From NCBI GenBank assembly GCA_040507985.1, contig JBEVNR010000033.1:1-54318 (forward strand): a DNA stretch of 54,318 nt. The letters are read 5' to 3'. Source of the stretch: JBEVNR01 sp040507985. Lineage in GTDB: Bacteria; Pseudomonadota; Alphaproteobacteria; Rickettsiales; UBA6187. Position numbers and translations under genes: made by a program. This document shows positions 43,792-51,754 of this stretch, one piece after another (the first letter of the stretch is position 1; each line of letters opens with the position of its first letter). The notes beneath the pieces are model-generated. The model was not told where the DNA came from and did not search any database. It was given only the letters and a program-made list of their open reading frames with translations.

Positions 43792-45102
43792 ATGAAAACA
43801 CATATGGACGATTTTACCGGGCGGCGCGACGCATACGCAAAGGGAAGGCCGCACGTGTGGTATCCCTATACGCAAATGCGCCATATGCCCGAACCGCTGA
43901 AAGTGACGTCGGCCAGGGGATGCGTGATCGTCGGAGAGGACGGGCGGGAATATGTGGACGGCCTCTCGTCATGGTGGAGCGCCTGCCACGGCTATAGCCA
44001 TCCCCATATCGTGGACGCCATGAAGCGGCAGGCGGACCGCATGTCGCACGTCATGTTTGCCGGCGTCGCGCACGAACCGGCCTATGAATTAGCGGCGAGG
44101 CTGTGCGCCCTCACGGGCTTGGACCGCGTTTTTTTTTCCGATTCCGGCTCCACCGCCGTGGAAACGGCGATGAAAATGGCGACGCAATATTGGCGAAACG
44201 TCGGAAAGCCACGAAAAAACAAGTTTTTATGCTTCTTAAACGGCTATCACGGCGACACGATGGGGTGCATGTCGCTATGCGATCCGGACAAGGGGATGCA
44301 CCGTTTTTTTAACGGCTACATGCCCAAGCAATACGCCGTTCCCTTGCCGACGAGCGAATACGACTTCGCGGAGCTGGACGGGCTGTTCGCCGACATTTCC
44401 CGCCACACCGCCGCCGTAGCGCTCGAGCCGCTTGTGCAGGGAGCGGGAGGCTTCGCGTTTCACGGGGCGGACGTGCTGGCGGAAATTCGTCGATTATGCG
44501 CAAAACACGAGATGTTGTTTATCGCCGACGAGTTGATGACGGGATTCTACCGCTTAGGCTCCGCCTTCGCCTGCGAGGAAGCCAATATTTTGCCGGACAT
44601 TATGTGCGTCGGCAAGGCGCTGACCGGCGGCCACGTCGGATTGGCGGCGACGCTTGCAACCGAAAAGATTTACGACGCCTTCCTGGGGGACGACGTTGAT
44701 TGCGCCCTGATGAGCGGCTCCACCTTTATGGCGAACCCCTTGGCGTGCGCTGCCGCGAACGCCTCGCTTGGCTTGTTCGAGCGGGAAGACCGCGCCGAAG
44801 CCGTCGCGTCGATGGAAAATTTCTTTTACCGCGAGCTTTCCCCCTTGCGCGACCTGCCGGCGGTAAGGAACGTGCGCGTCAAGGGCGCGCTCGGGGTGGT
44901 GGAATGCGACATGACCCAAGCGGACCTGACGTTCCTCCGGCAAAAATCGCTGGAACTCGGAACGTTCCTGCGTCCGTTCGGCAACGTCATTTACGTCGCG
45001 CCCCCTTTTATCGCAAGCGAAGGCGAATTGGAAAAACTGGCCTCCGCCGTTCGCCGATTGGCGATGGAACTGGCCGAAAGGAAAGCTTTGGGTAAAGCAT
45101 AG
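43792..45102 (+). CDS. bioA: Adenosylmethionine-8-amino-7-oxononanoate aminotransferase (BioA)
   Basis: Makes 7,8-diaminopelargonate for biotin, with SAM as amino donor. Family marks: WYPYTQM (substrate Tyr), LSSWWSACHGYSHP, FSDSGSTAVETAMKMA, ADELMTGFYRLGS (PLP Asp) and the PLP Lys in CVGKALTGGHVGLAATLA. 436 residues from ATG 43792; an ATG four codons later (43804) is possible, and the frame is open upstream to a TTG that was rejected. A strong 13-bp stem-loop follows. No other bio gene is in the window. Confidence 0.93.
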   Translation: MKTHMDDFTGRRDAYAKGRPHVWYPYTQMRHMPEPLKVTSARGCVIVGEDGREYVDGLSSWWSACHGYSHPHIVDAMKRQADRMSHVMFAGVAHEPAYELAARLCALTGLDRVFFSDSGSTAVETAMKMATQYWRNVGKPRKNKFLCFLNGYHGDTMGCMSLCDPDKGMHRFFNGYMPKQYAVPLPTSEYDFAELDGLFADISRHTAAVALEPLVQGAGGFAFHGADVLAEIRRLCAKHEMLFIADELMTGFYRLGSAFACEEANILPDIMCVGKALTGGHVGLAATLATEKIYDAFLGDDVDCALMSGSTFMANPLACAAANASLGLFEREDRAEAVASMENFFYRELSPLRDLPAVRNVRVKGALGVVECDMTQADLTFLRQKSLELGTFLRPFGNVIYVAPPFIASEGELEKLASAVRRLAMELAERKALGKA

Positions 45103-45144
45103 CGCGGTTTTGAGGACGCCATCTCATTTTTGGTTTCTTTTTCG

Positions 45145-45179
45145 AGGGAAGGGAGCGGCGGAGATACGCTCCCTTCCCT
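45145..45179. terminator. Perfect 13-bp stem-loop after bioA
   Basis: Arms AGGGAAGGGAGCG (45145-45157) and CGCTCCCTTCCCT (45167-45179) with a 9-base loop, about 40 bp after bioA. T-rich sequence precedes rather than follows it, so it may be a terminator for the bioA transcript or an RNA stability element. Confidence 0.5.
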
Positions 45180-45256
45180 AAAATGCGAATGTGTCTAATT
45201 TTCAGCAATAATCGTTAAACCGGCTTTACAGTCGCCTCTCAATCCGTTATATTATA

Positions 45257-45282
45257 TTAACCGCGCGTTAACCGTTTTTTAA
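45257..45282. promoter_or_regulatory. Tandem CtrA boxes upstream of the RodZ-like gene
   Basis: TTAA-N7-TTAA-N7-TTAA: three TTAA cores at 45257, 45268 and 45279 with both 7-bp spacers exact, giving two overlapping full sites 16 bp before the ATG at 45298. Confidence 0.6.
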
Positions 45283-45297
45283 CGTTTATATTTCCCT

Positions 45298-46125
45298 ATG
45301 GCATTTACGAAAAGCGCACACATGCACGAATCCGGCTTGCCCGATTCGCCCGAGCGGCATGAGGAAGAGCTTGCCGAGGTATCTCGCGCGCTTAAAAACC
45401 GGCGCGCCGCCTTAGGGTTGTCCGCCGAAGACGTCGCTGCCGCGCTTCGCGTAAAGTCGCGTTATATCGAGGCGATGGAAACCAACCAATGGGAAAATTT
45501 GGCCCATCTTTATTTAATCGGATACGTCAAAACATACGCCTCCTACTTACATCTTGACGACGCACCCTTAACGGCGGCGGTGAAGCGCTGGCAAGAAAAG
45601 GAGCATCCTTATACGCTCGTCGTGCGCGACGCAGGCCGGGAAAAGGAACGCAAGGAATATGTCGCCCACGGTAAAACAATCCCTCGGGCTTCCGCCGCTC
45701 TTTTTATTGCGCCGCTTTTATTGGCGGGAGGGTATTGGTCCTACTCGCATTTTTTAGAAAAACCGCCCTCTTCGCGGGTTCGCGCCTCCGTTTCGCCCGG
45801 CGCGTCTCGCCACGCTTCCGATAAAAAAGCCTTAACGACCGGCGCGCAAAAAGACGCAAGCAGTGCGCCCAAAAGAAAAAAAGCCGGTAAATCGAAAAAC
45901 TATATCATTCATTCGGGCGAGTATGCCGCCGTTAAAGTATATGACGACCATGATAAGCTACGGGACGAGATGCGCTTGACGCCGGGGGAGGCGTATTTCC
46001 TCACTTTGCCCGACGGAGGCTACGTGCTCTCCAGCGGCGACGCCTCGTTGGTTGACGTCTATTCCGACGATATGTCGGTCCGTTTGGGCGATATTGGCAT
46101 GTTGCAAGCGAAGAAGCATGATTAA
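45298..46125 (+). CDS. RodZ-like helix-turn-helix membrane protein
   Basis: Cell-shape protein type. Residues about 25-95 form a cro-like HTH domain (LKNRRAALGLSAEDVAAALR, YIEAMETNQWENLAH, LIGYVKTYASYL), as in RodZ. One transmembrane helix at about 130-150, a Lys/Ser-rich linker, and a C-terminal beta domain (about 200-270, SGEYAAVKVYDDHDKLRDE). 275 residues, type II topology. RodZ couples MreB to the elongasome; the match is to layout, with MreB not in view. Tandem CtrA-like sites lie directly upstream. Confidence 0.8.
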   Translation: MAFTKSAHMHESGLPDSPERHEEELAEVSRALKNRRAALGLSAEDVAAALRVKSRYIEAMETNQWENLAHLYLIGYVKTYASYLHLDDAPLTAAVKRWQEKEHPYTLVVRDAGREKERKEYVAHGKTIPRASAALFIAPLLLAGGYWSYSHFLEKPPSSRVRASVSPGASRHASDKKALTTGAQKDASSAPKRKKAGKSKNYIIHSGEYAAVKVYDDHDKLRDEMRLTPGEAYFLTLPDGGYVLSSGDASLVDVYSDDMSVRLGDIGMLQAKKHD

Positions 46126-46152
46126 CGTTCGCTGCGCAGGGAAAACGTTAAT
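46121..46152. repeat. Inverted repeat over the RodZ-like stop codon
   Basis: ATTAACGTT (46121-46129) and AACGTTAAT (46144-46152), perfect 9-bp arms; the left arm contains the stop. No T-run. TTAACGTTTTGCTAAG at 46204-46219 is a one-mismatch relative of the CtrA pattern upstream of the next gene. Confidence 0.4.
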
Positions 46153-46280
46153 CGCGCATAAATCCCAACGGCTTGCGAAAAAATCTAAAAAAGCGTAACA
46201 TATTAACGTTTTGCTAAGGGCATTCCGTTAGAACGCTCATAAAGCTAAATCATAACGTTTAAAGTAGCGTATCCGTAAGA

Positions 46281-47468
46281 ATGCCCTTAGAAACCGTTTC
46301 CTTAATGAAAAACGTTGCCGCAGCGCAAAGGTGGCGAGGGTTGTTGGCCGCGTTTTCCGAGAAAAAATGGTGCGTGGAATGCGTCGGCGTCAATTCCCTG
46401 GGAATCGCGCCCGTATTATTTTTTCAAACCGAATATAACCTGCATAAAACGGGCAGGGAATTTTCCCGCGACGAGAAAGCCTTTATATTGCGCTCGCCCG
46501 ACGTCGAGAAAATGCGCTGCGCCGATAGGGTGGTGCGAAAAAGTCGGTTCTACATGCCGTCCAACGTGCTTTTTCTTCCCGATCGCGGCGCCCTTATTTA
46601 TAACGATCGCCTTCTTTCCTCGGGAGCGAATATCGCTCCCTTGCCGAAGCGCCGCCATATTCCGTTGCCTGACCAGAAAAACGTCGTGTCCTTACCGGAA
46701 GGGGTGTACGTCATTCCTCCCGAATGCGACGAGAAAAACGATTTCTCTGCGCTCATTTCGGAAACCTTGCCTTATCTCTATAGCGTGTTCCAGTCTTTTC
46801 CGGAAAAGCCGCTTACCGTATTAATTCCCGATAAGGAAGTCTCCCGCGCTCGGGCCCATGCCTATCGCTACGTTAAGATGCGATATCCGTTCGTCCGATT
46901 CGCTCGCATCCCTTCTCATGCGGCGGGATGCCGCATCCCGCATTTATTATATATGGAACGCACCCAAAACGCTCCGGCGTCTTTTATGGACGGTTATTGT
47001 CTGGATTTCGTGCAAAAAGCGCTCCCTCCGGCGAAGACGACCTCGCGCGCCTCCGGCGGCAAATATTATTTGGCTTACGGCAGTTCTCGCGACGAACGAT
47101 CGAAGGACGCGGCGCTCGCGCCTTTGTTGCATAAAGCGGGATATAAAATCGTTTATGCCGACGCCGTTTCGGCGTCGCGTTTGGCGGAGATTTTCGCCGG
47201 CGCCGATGCCGTCGTCGGGCCGGACTCGCCCGCTTTCGCCCATATGATATTCGCTAAAAAAGAATGCGCGATCGCTATTTTTTATACGCCGAACGGTTAT
47301 CGCGACTTTTATGTGTGGCTCGCAAAAAGCGTGGGATTGCGGCCCTTGCACGTATCGACGGAATTTGACGATAACGGCAGGTTCCATCGTCGCGTGACGC
47401 CGCCTTTGCTTAAAAAAACGCTGAAAACGATCGACGCGCATGCGCTGCTTAAGGTTGAATTCGCGTGA
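46281..47468 (+). CDS. GT61-like glycosyltransferase
   Basis: 395 residues. The order of blocks resembles the GT61 (DUF563) family: an N-terminal half ending in ISETLPYLYSVFQSF (where GT61 has 'HWL.D.LPRL'), YLAYGSSRDERSKDAALAP (where it has 'Y.SR.DA..R...N'), and AEIFAGADAVVGPDSPAFAHMIF (where it has 'VVGPHGAGL.N..F'). The His of the first block and the HG of the last are not conserved, so the acceptor or activity may differ. No membrane segment. Sits 155 bp after the RodZ-like gene. Confidence 0.6.
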   Translation: MPLETVSLMKNVAAAQRWRGLLAAFSEKKWCVECVGVNSLGIAPVLFFQTEYNLHKTGREFSRDEKAFILRSPDVEKMRCADRVVRKSRFYMPSNVLFLPDRGALIYNDRLLSSGANIAPLPKRRHIPLPDQKNVVSLPEGVYVIPPECDEKNDFSALISETLPYLYSVFQSFPEKPLTVLIPDKEVSRARAHAYRYVKMRYPFVRFARIPSHAAGCRIPHLLYMERTQNAPASFMDGYCLDFVQKALPPAKTTSRASGGKYYLAYGSSRDERSKDAALAPLLHKAGYKIVYADAVSASRLAEIFAGADAVVGPDSPAFAHMIFAKKECAIAIFYTPNGYRDFYVWLAKSVGLRPLHVSTEFDDNGRFHRRVTPPLLKKTLKTIDAHALLKVEFA

Positions 47469-47720
47469 GCGGCAAAACGATTGAAACAATGCAATTTCAT
47501 CGCGTCGCCTTTTTAGTGCGTATACACTAAACGATAGAATTATGCTGTTTGTTGCTTTTTAAATTTATAAGTAATGATTTGCGTTTTGGCCTTGAGATAA
47601 TTTCACTATCTTTTGATAAAAAAGATGTATATATTAAATTTTTTTTATTCGCTTTTTGCCTCGTAGCTTCCCCGTTCTTTTCGGCGCCTGCCTGACCCAA
47701 CATAACCTCAACCGATTCGT

Positions 47721-48395
47721 ATGTCTGCCATGCCAGCAGAAACCGCGCCTTTTTTGCCGGATGGTGGTGACCCAAACATGTATGAAAGAATACATGAATG
47801 TGAGCTTGCCGAAGAAAAACGGCAAGAAGAAAGAAAGGAATGTTTATATGGACGGGTGCCGATTGCGGCGCTATTTTTATTCATGGCGTTGCTTGTATAC
47901 GGATTAATTCGTGTCACTTTTTTCCCCGCGCGCTTGCCTGCGAACTATCCCACGCAAGACGTGACTCTTTCTCACGTTGATTGTCCGTTTCTGGTTCCTA
48001 TGTTGAATGAAGCAATCGATTTGCAGGCAAGTATAGCATCCCACTCCGTTCCGCCTTCCTTGGCGAAAACAAAAGAATGGCGCCTCAATAAAACGATCGC
48101 GGACATTGCGGCGTTAAAAGCGGCAATTCGAACGTGCCATGACTTCGTCGCCTCCGCCTCTCTTTTAAACCCTTCTCGTTACTCAAAGATTCCTTTGAAC
48201 GATTACTTCTTTCTGCTCGGACGCATGAAAAATTTATGCGATACGGGCAAGCGACCGGGGGAACTCCTTGCGAAGTTTTTTGGCTTTTCCGAAAACAGCG
48301 GATTCCCTCCGCGCGGTTTCTGCGACGCCGTTCGTCGGGAATTGGACAAACTGCATAAAGACGATCGCAGCTTTCCTCTCCCGTCCACTCCTTGA
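47721..48395 (+). CDS. Orphan single-pass membrane protein with four extracytoplasmic Cys
   Basis: 224 residues, no family recognised. Residues 1-45 are charged and cytosolic (EEKRQEERKE), a transmembrane helix spans about 46-66, and the rest faces the periplasm with Cys 88, 139, 173 and 201 that could form two disulfides. Helical, with no recognised domain. Flanking sequence is AT-rich, and no SD is seen upstream of the ATG. A stem-loop ATCTTTT/AAAAGAT lies at about 47609-47627 upstream. A TTGAGA-17-GATAAA pair near 47592-47620 is a possible promoter. Confidence 0.55.
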   Translation: MSAMPAETAPFLPDGGDPNMYERIHECELAEEKRQEERKECLYGRVPIAALFLFMALLVYGLIRVTFFPARLPANYPTQDVTLSHVDCPFLVPMLNEAIDLQASIASHSVPPSLAKTKEWRLNKTIADIAALKAAIRTCHDFVASASLLNPSRYSKIPLNDYFFLLGRMKNLCDTGKRPGELLAKFFGFSENSGFPPRGFCDAVRRELDKLHKDDRSFPLPSTP

Positions 48396-48525
48396 ACGTT
48401 TATGAATGCGGCAATCGTTCCCCACTCGTCGGCCGGACCGCGAGGCGCTCGCTTTTAGTTATTGACGTATCGCACACTCGGTTGATTCTTTTTTAAAAAA
48501 AATTGCAGGGCTAAAAATGCAGGAC

Positions 48526-49500
48526 TTATGCCTCAGTCTTGGCCGGCCGGCCCAGCAAGCCGGCGATTTCGTCGTCGACGGACGCGCCCTCGTATAAAAT
48601 GCGATGGACGGCGAAACATATCGGCATGTCTTCCGCGCCGAAACGTTTGGCCAGCGCCAGCACGCTTTTCGCCGACGCCACCCCTTCCGCCGTGGCGTTC
48701 TCCGGTTGTTTTTCTCCCGCCGCGAGGCGCGCGCCGTACGAGAAGTTGCGCGAGGTTTTCGACGTGCAGGTGAGCAGCATGTCGCCGAGGCCGGAGAGTC
48801 CGTAGAGCGTCTCCGGATGTGCGCCGGCGGCGAGGGCCAGGCGCGATATTTCGGCCAGCGCCCGGGTGACGAGGGCGGCGACGGCGTTTTCCCCCAATTT
48901 CTTTCCCGACGCCATGCCGCAGGCGACGGCGACGATGTTTTTGAGCGCGCCGCCGATTTCGACGCCGATACGATCGACGGAACGATAGACGCGAAAATTG
49001 GGCGACGTTATCATGTCGGCGCAATCATTGGCGACGCCTTCGCTTTCCGCCGCCAACACGCACGCGGCCGGCAAGCCTCGCGCGACCTCCGCCGCGAAGT
49101 TCGGGCCGGAGAGGACGGCGCAGGGAGCGTGCGGCGCACATTCCGCCGCCACTTCGTGCATGAGCAGCGCAGTCGTGTTTTCCACTCCCTTGCAGCAGAC
49201 GACGATAGGCGCGTCCGCGCGCCATAGGTCGGATAAGCGCACAAGCGTCTCGCGAAGTTCCTGCGCCTTGACGGCGATCACGTAGAGATCGGCGGATTTG
49301 GCGCGTTGAGGATCGGAAACGGCGGCGACGCTTAATCCTTCCGCCCGCACGCTTGCGAGCGTCGGCGCGGCGCTTTGCAACCATTCCTCCGGCGCGCGGC
49401 GGGTCAATACGCTTGTGGATGCGCCGGCGCGGACGGCGACGGCAGCCAACGCCGTTCCCCAGGCTCCCCCCCCGACGATAACGACGCGAGGGGCGCTCAT
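48526..49500 (-). CDS. gpsA: Glycerol-3-phosphate dehydrogenase (GpsA)
   Basis: NAD(P)H-dependent reduction of dihydroxyacetone phosphate for phospholipid synthesis. Rossmann GGGAWGTALA at residues 11-20, then VCCKGVENTT, LSGPNFAAEVARGLP, ALKNIVAVACGMASG (catalytic Lys) and LSGLGDMLLTCTSKTSRNFS are as in the family. 324 residues. Start codon overlaps the dapB stop by 4 bases, so it ends the exbB-exbD-dapB-gpsA run. Confidence 0.95.
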   Translation of the reverse strand: MSAPRVVIVGGGAWGTALAAVAVRAGASTSVLTRRAPEEWLQSAAPTLASVRAEGLSVAAVSDPQRAKSADLYVIAVKAQELRETLVRLSDLWRADAPIVVCCKGVENTTALLMHEVAAECAPHAPCAVLSGPNFAAEVARGLPAACVLAAESEGVANDCADMITSPNFRVYRSVDRIGVEIGGALKNIVAVACGMASGKKLGENAVAALVTRALAEISRLALAAGAHPETLYGLSGLGDMLLTCTSKTSRNFSYGARLAAGEKQPENATAEGVASAKSVLALAKRFGAEDMPICFAVHRILYEGASVDDEIAGLLGRPAKTEA

Positions 49501-50321
49501 AACCCTAAATCCAGCACGTCGGCCATGGAATACATCCCTGCCGGCTTGCCGAACAGCGACAAGGCGGCCAGCACTGCGCCGTCGGCGAACACGTCCCGGT
49601 TGCGCGCGGAATGGCTAAGCGCGATATGTTCGTTTTCGCCGGCGAACAACACGGTATGGTCGCCGAACACGCTGCCGCCGCGCAATACCGAAAACCCGAT
49701 TTCCCCCGCCGGGCGGGCGCCCACCCGGCCTTCGCGCGCAAATTTCGCTTTTTTGGAAAATTCGACGCTGCGCCCTTCCGCCGCCGCTTTTCCCAGGGCG
49801 ATGGCTACGCCGGACGGTGCGTCGATTTTATGGCGGTGGTGCATTTCGGTGATTTCGACGTCGAAACTTTCGCCCGTGAGGGCCGCGATTTTTTTCGTCA
49901 TCGCCAGCAACATGTTCACGCCTTTGCTCATGGTCGCGGAATAGAGCAGCGGTATCGCCTGCGCGGCGTCGCGCATGGCGTCGCGTTGCTCCGGCGACAA
50001 GCCGGTGACGCCCACCACGACGGCGGTCTTGCGTTGTGCGGCGGCTTCTAACGTGTCGGGGACGTTGTCGGGCAAGGAAAAATCAATCAGCACGTCTATT
50101 TCCCTCTCCGAAAGCAGCGTTTTCACGTCGGTGTGGGGATAGACGTTAAGCGCGGAATTTTTAACTCCGGACATGTCCGAAAGCGTTTGCGCCGCGTGCG
50201 ACGGCAGCGCCACGCCGCCGACGATCCGCACCCTCGGCTCTTTTTCCGCCGCGCAGACGATCGCGCGACCCATGCGGCCGGCACAGCCGACGATTCCCAG
50301 GCGAACGGGGGAAGAAGACAT
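49497..50321 (-). CDS. dapB: 4-hydroxy-tetrahydrodipicolinate reductase (DapB)
   Basis: Lysine and diaminopimelate pathway reductase. N-terminal GIVGCAGRMGRAIV (nucleotide), VIDFSLPDN, and EITEMHHRHKIDAPSGVA (catalytic His and Lys) are intact. 274 residues. A strong SD (AAAGGAG) precedes the ATG. 16 bp after exbD and overlapping gpsA, in a shared transcript. Confidence 0.96.
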   Translation of the reverse strand: MSSSPVRLGIVGCAGRMGRAIVCAAEKEPRVRIVGGVALPSHAAQTLSDMSGVKNSALNVYPHTDVKTLLSEREIDVLIDFSLPDNVPDTLEAAAQRKTAVVVGVTGLSPEQRDAMRDAAQAIPLLYSATMSKGVNMLLAMTKKIAALTGESFDVEITEMHHRHKIDAPSGVAIALGKAAAEGRSVEFSKKAKFAREGRVGARPAGEIGFSVLRGGSVFGDHTVLFAGENEHIALSHSARNRDVFADGAVLAALSLFGKPAGMYSMADVLDLGL

Positions 50322-50337
50322 GGAGCGCTCCTTTGCG

Positions 50338-50802
50338 TTATGGTTTCACGTACCCAATATTCAATTTTTCGGCGCCGGCGGCCTTGGCGACCGAAATCAT
50401 GTCGGCCAATTCTTGAATGCGTGCCTCCGGCCGGCATAAAATCCGCACGTCGCCGATAAACTTGCGGTGCGCCAGAAAGGTTTTGAGCGTGTAGGCGCTT
50501 TGTTCCAGCGGCACGATCATGCCGTTGATGTTGACCATTTTTTTGCCCAGCAACACGGCGGTGATGGGGGCGTTGTTCATCACGTAGGCGTCGTAGGCGG
50601 GATCCTTTCCGCCCGTGGGCGCGGATTCGGAGACGGAATCGGCTTTTTTCGCCAGAATCGGCACCGCCGACGTCTTGCCGTACTCGGTGCTCATCATAAA
50701 AAACACCACGAGCAGGAACACCACGTCGGTAAGCGGCGTCATGTGGCGGCGGTAAAAATTGACGTTTTTACGGGGCGGAGCGGGAAAATAATCGGCGGAC
50801 AT
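50338..50802 (-). CDS. ExbD/TolR-family biopolymer transport protein
   Basis: 154 residues. One N-terminal transmembrane helix with the proton-path Asp (LTDVVFLLVVFFMM, about residues 24-37), then a periplasmic domain (YVMNNAPITAVLLG, LIGDVRILCRPEARIQEL). Acts with the upstream ExbB/TolQ-like protein to energise TonB or Tol. No TonB, TolA or TolB gene is visible, so the system cannot be named exactly. ATG is 7 bp downstream of the ExbB-like stop. Confidence 0.88.
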   Translation of the reverse strand: MSADYFPAPPRKNVNFYRRHMTPLTDVVFLLVVFFMMSTEYGKTSAVPILAKKADSVSESAPTGGKDPAYDAYVMNNAPITAVLLGKKMVNINGMIVPLEQSAYTLKTFLAHRKFIGDVRILCRPEARIQELADMISVAKAAGAEKLNIGYVKP

Positions 50803-50809
50803 GGCAACC

Positions 50810-51454
50810 CTACGCGATCAACAATTCGTCGTCGTCTTTTTTTGCCTTCCCGTTTTCCTCCTTCGCCACGGGCAAGGCGCCCAGCGCGTCGGCGGCGGCT
50901 TGCCGGGCCGATTCGGCCTTAGAGGCGAAAATATGCGAGAACACGATGGAGGGAATGGCCACGGCCAGCCCGGCGATGGTGGTGAGCAGCGCCTCCCAGA
51001 TGCCGCCGGCCAATACCGACGGATCGACGCTGGCGCCCTGCGTGCCGATGACGGAGAACGACTTTACCATGCCGACCACCGTTCCCAGCAACCCGAGCAG
51101 CGGCGCGGCGCCCGCGATCATTTCCAGCGCGCCCGTATGCGCGTCGACGCGGCGAAATATGCCGTTGCCGAACGCAACCACGTTATTAAGCGAGCGCTTG
51201 CCTCCGGCAGCGTATTCCACGACGCGGCGCACCGGATGGCGCGGAGGAAGGAAGCCCACGCTCTCGCGCGGGGGACGCCCTTGCAGCAGGGCGTGGACGG
51301 CGCGCTCCGCCTTGCCGAACAGCAGCCCGTCGCGCCAGAATTGAGCCAGCTTCATTAAAATAATGGCCATCGTATAGACGGACAGCGAGATGAGCAGCAG
51401 CATGACGACGCCGCCTTTCTCCGCCAACAAAGTCCAAAAAGACGCGTTTTCCAT
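50810..51454 (-). CDS. ExbB/TolQ/MotA-family proton channel protein
   Basis: 214 residues from ATG 51452-51454, with GGAGG upstream; the frame is open 30 codons further but the conserved MENASFWTLLAEKGGVVMLL start is here. Three membrane helices: about 16-36, the pair near 108-130 (MIAGAAPLLGLLGTVVGMV) and 150-175 (EALLTTIAGLAVAIPSIV), the family signature. Stator for ExbD downstream. Confidence 0.88.
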   Translation of the reverse strand: MENASFWTLLAEKGGVVMLLLISLSVYTMAIILMKLAQFWRDGLLFGKAERAVHALLQGRPPRESVGFLPPRHPVRRVVEYAAGGKRSLNNVVAFGNGIFRRVDAHTGALEMIAGAAPLLGLLGTVVGMVKSFSVIGTQGASVDPSVLAGGIWEALLTTIAGLAVAIPSIVFSHIFASKAESARQAAADALGALPVAKEENGKAKKDDDELLIA

Positions 51455-51688
51455 CGAATGTACAAACCTCCGGCTATTTTCGCCGTTTTTCCATGCGCCG
51501 GCGAACGCTTGGCGGATGATCGCACAATTCGCGGCTTTTTTCAAAAAGAAAACGTCGTGCGGACGGATTTTCCTTTGACGCCATCCGTTAAATTCCGATA
51601 GGAAGCGACGATCATAGCCTTCCGCACCGAAAAAAATTATCTGCCGTCAAACGAACGGCCGCTTGGCGGGCCGCCATTCATTCGCGGA

Positions 51689-51707
51689 CAAAAAGTGCAT
51701 ACAGCCT
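51689..51707 (+). repeat. Short dispersed motif, copy 3
   Basis: CAAAAAGTGCATACAGCCT in the gap between exbB and the end of ubiB; see 43692-43710. Confidence 0.3.
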
Positions 51708-51754
51708 AAAATTAATCCCACCCATCAAGTGACGGAACTGAACGCTTAACGTAT

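Noticed and set aside
50338..51454. Flagellar stator MotAB
   Set aside because: The pair is short, lacks the MotB OmpA-like domain, and fits ExbB/ExbD (TolQ/TolR).
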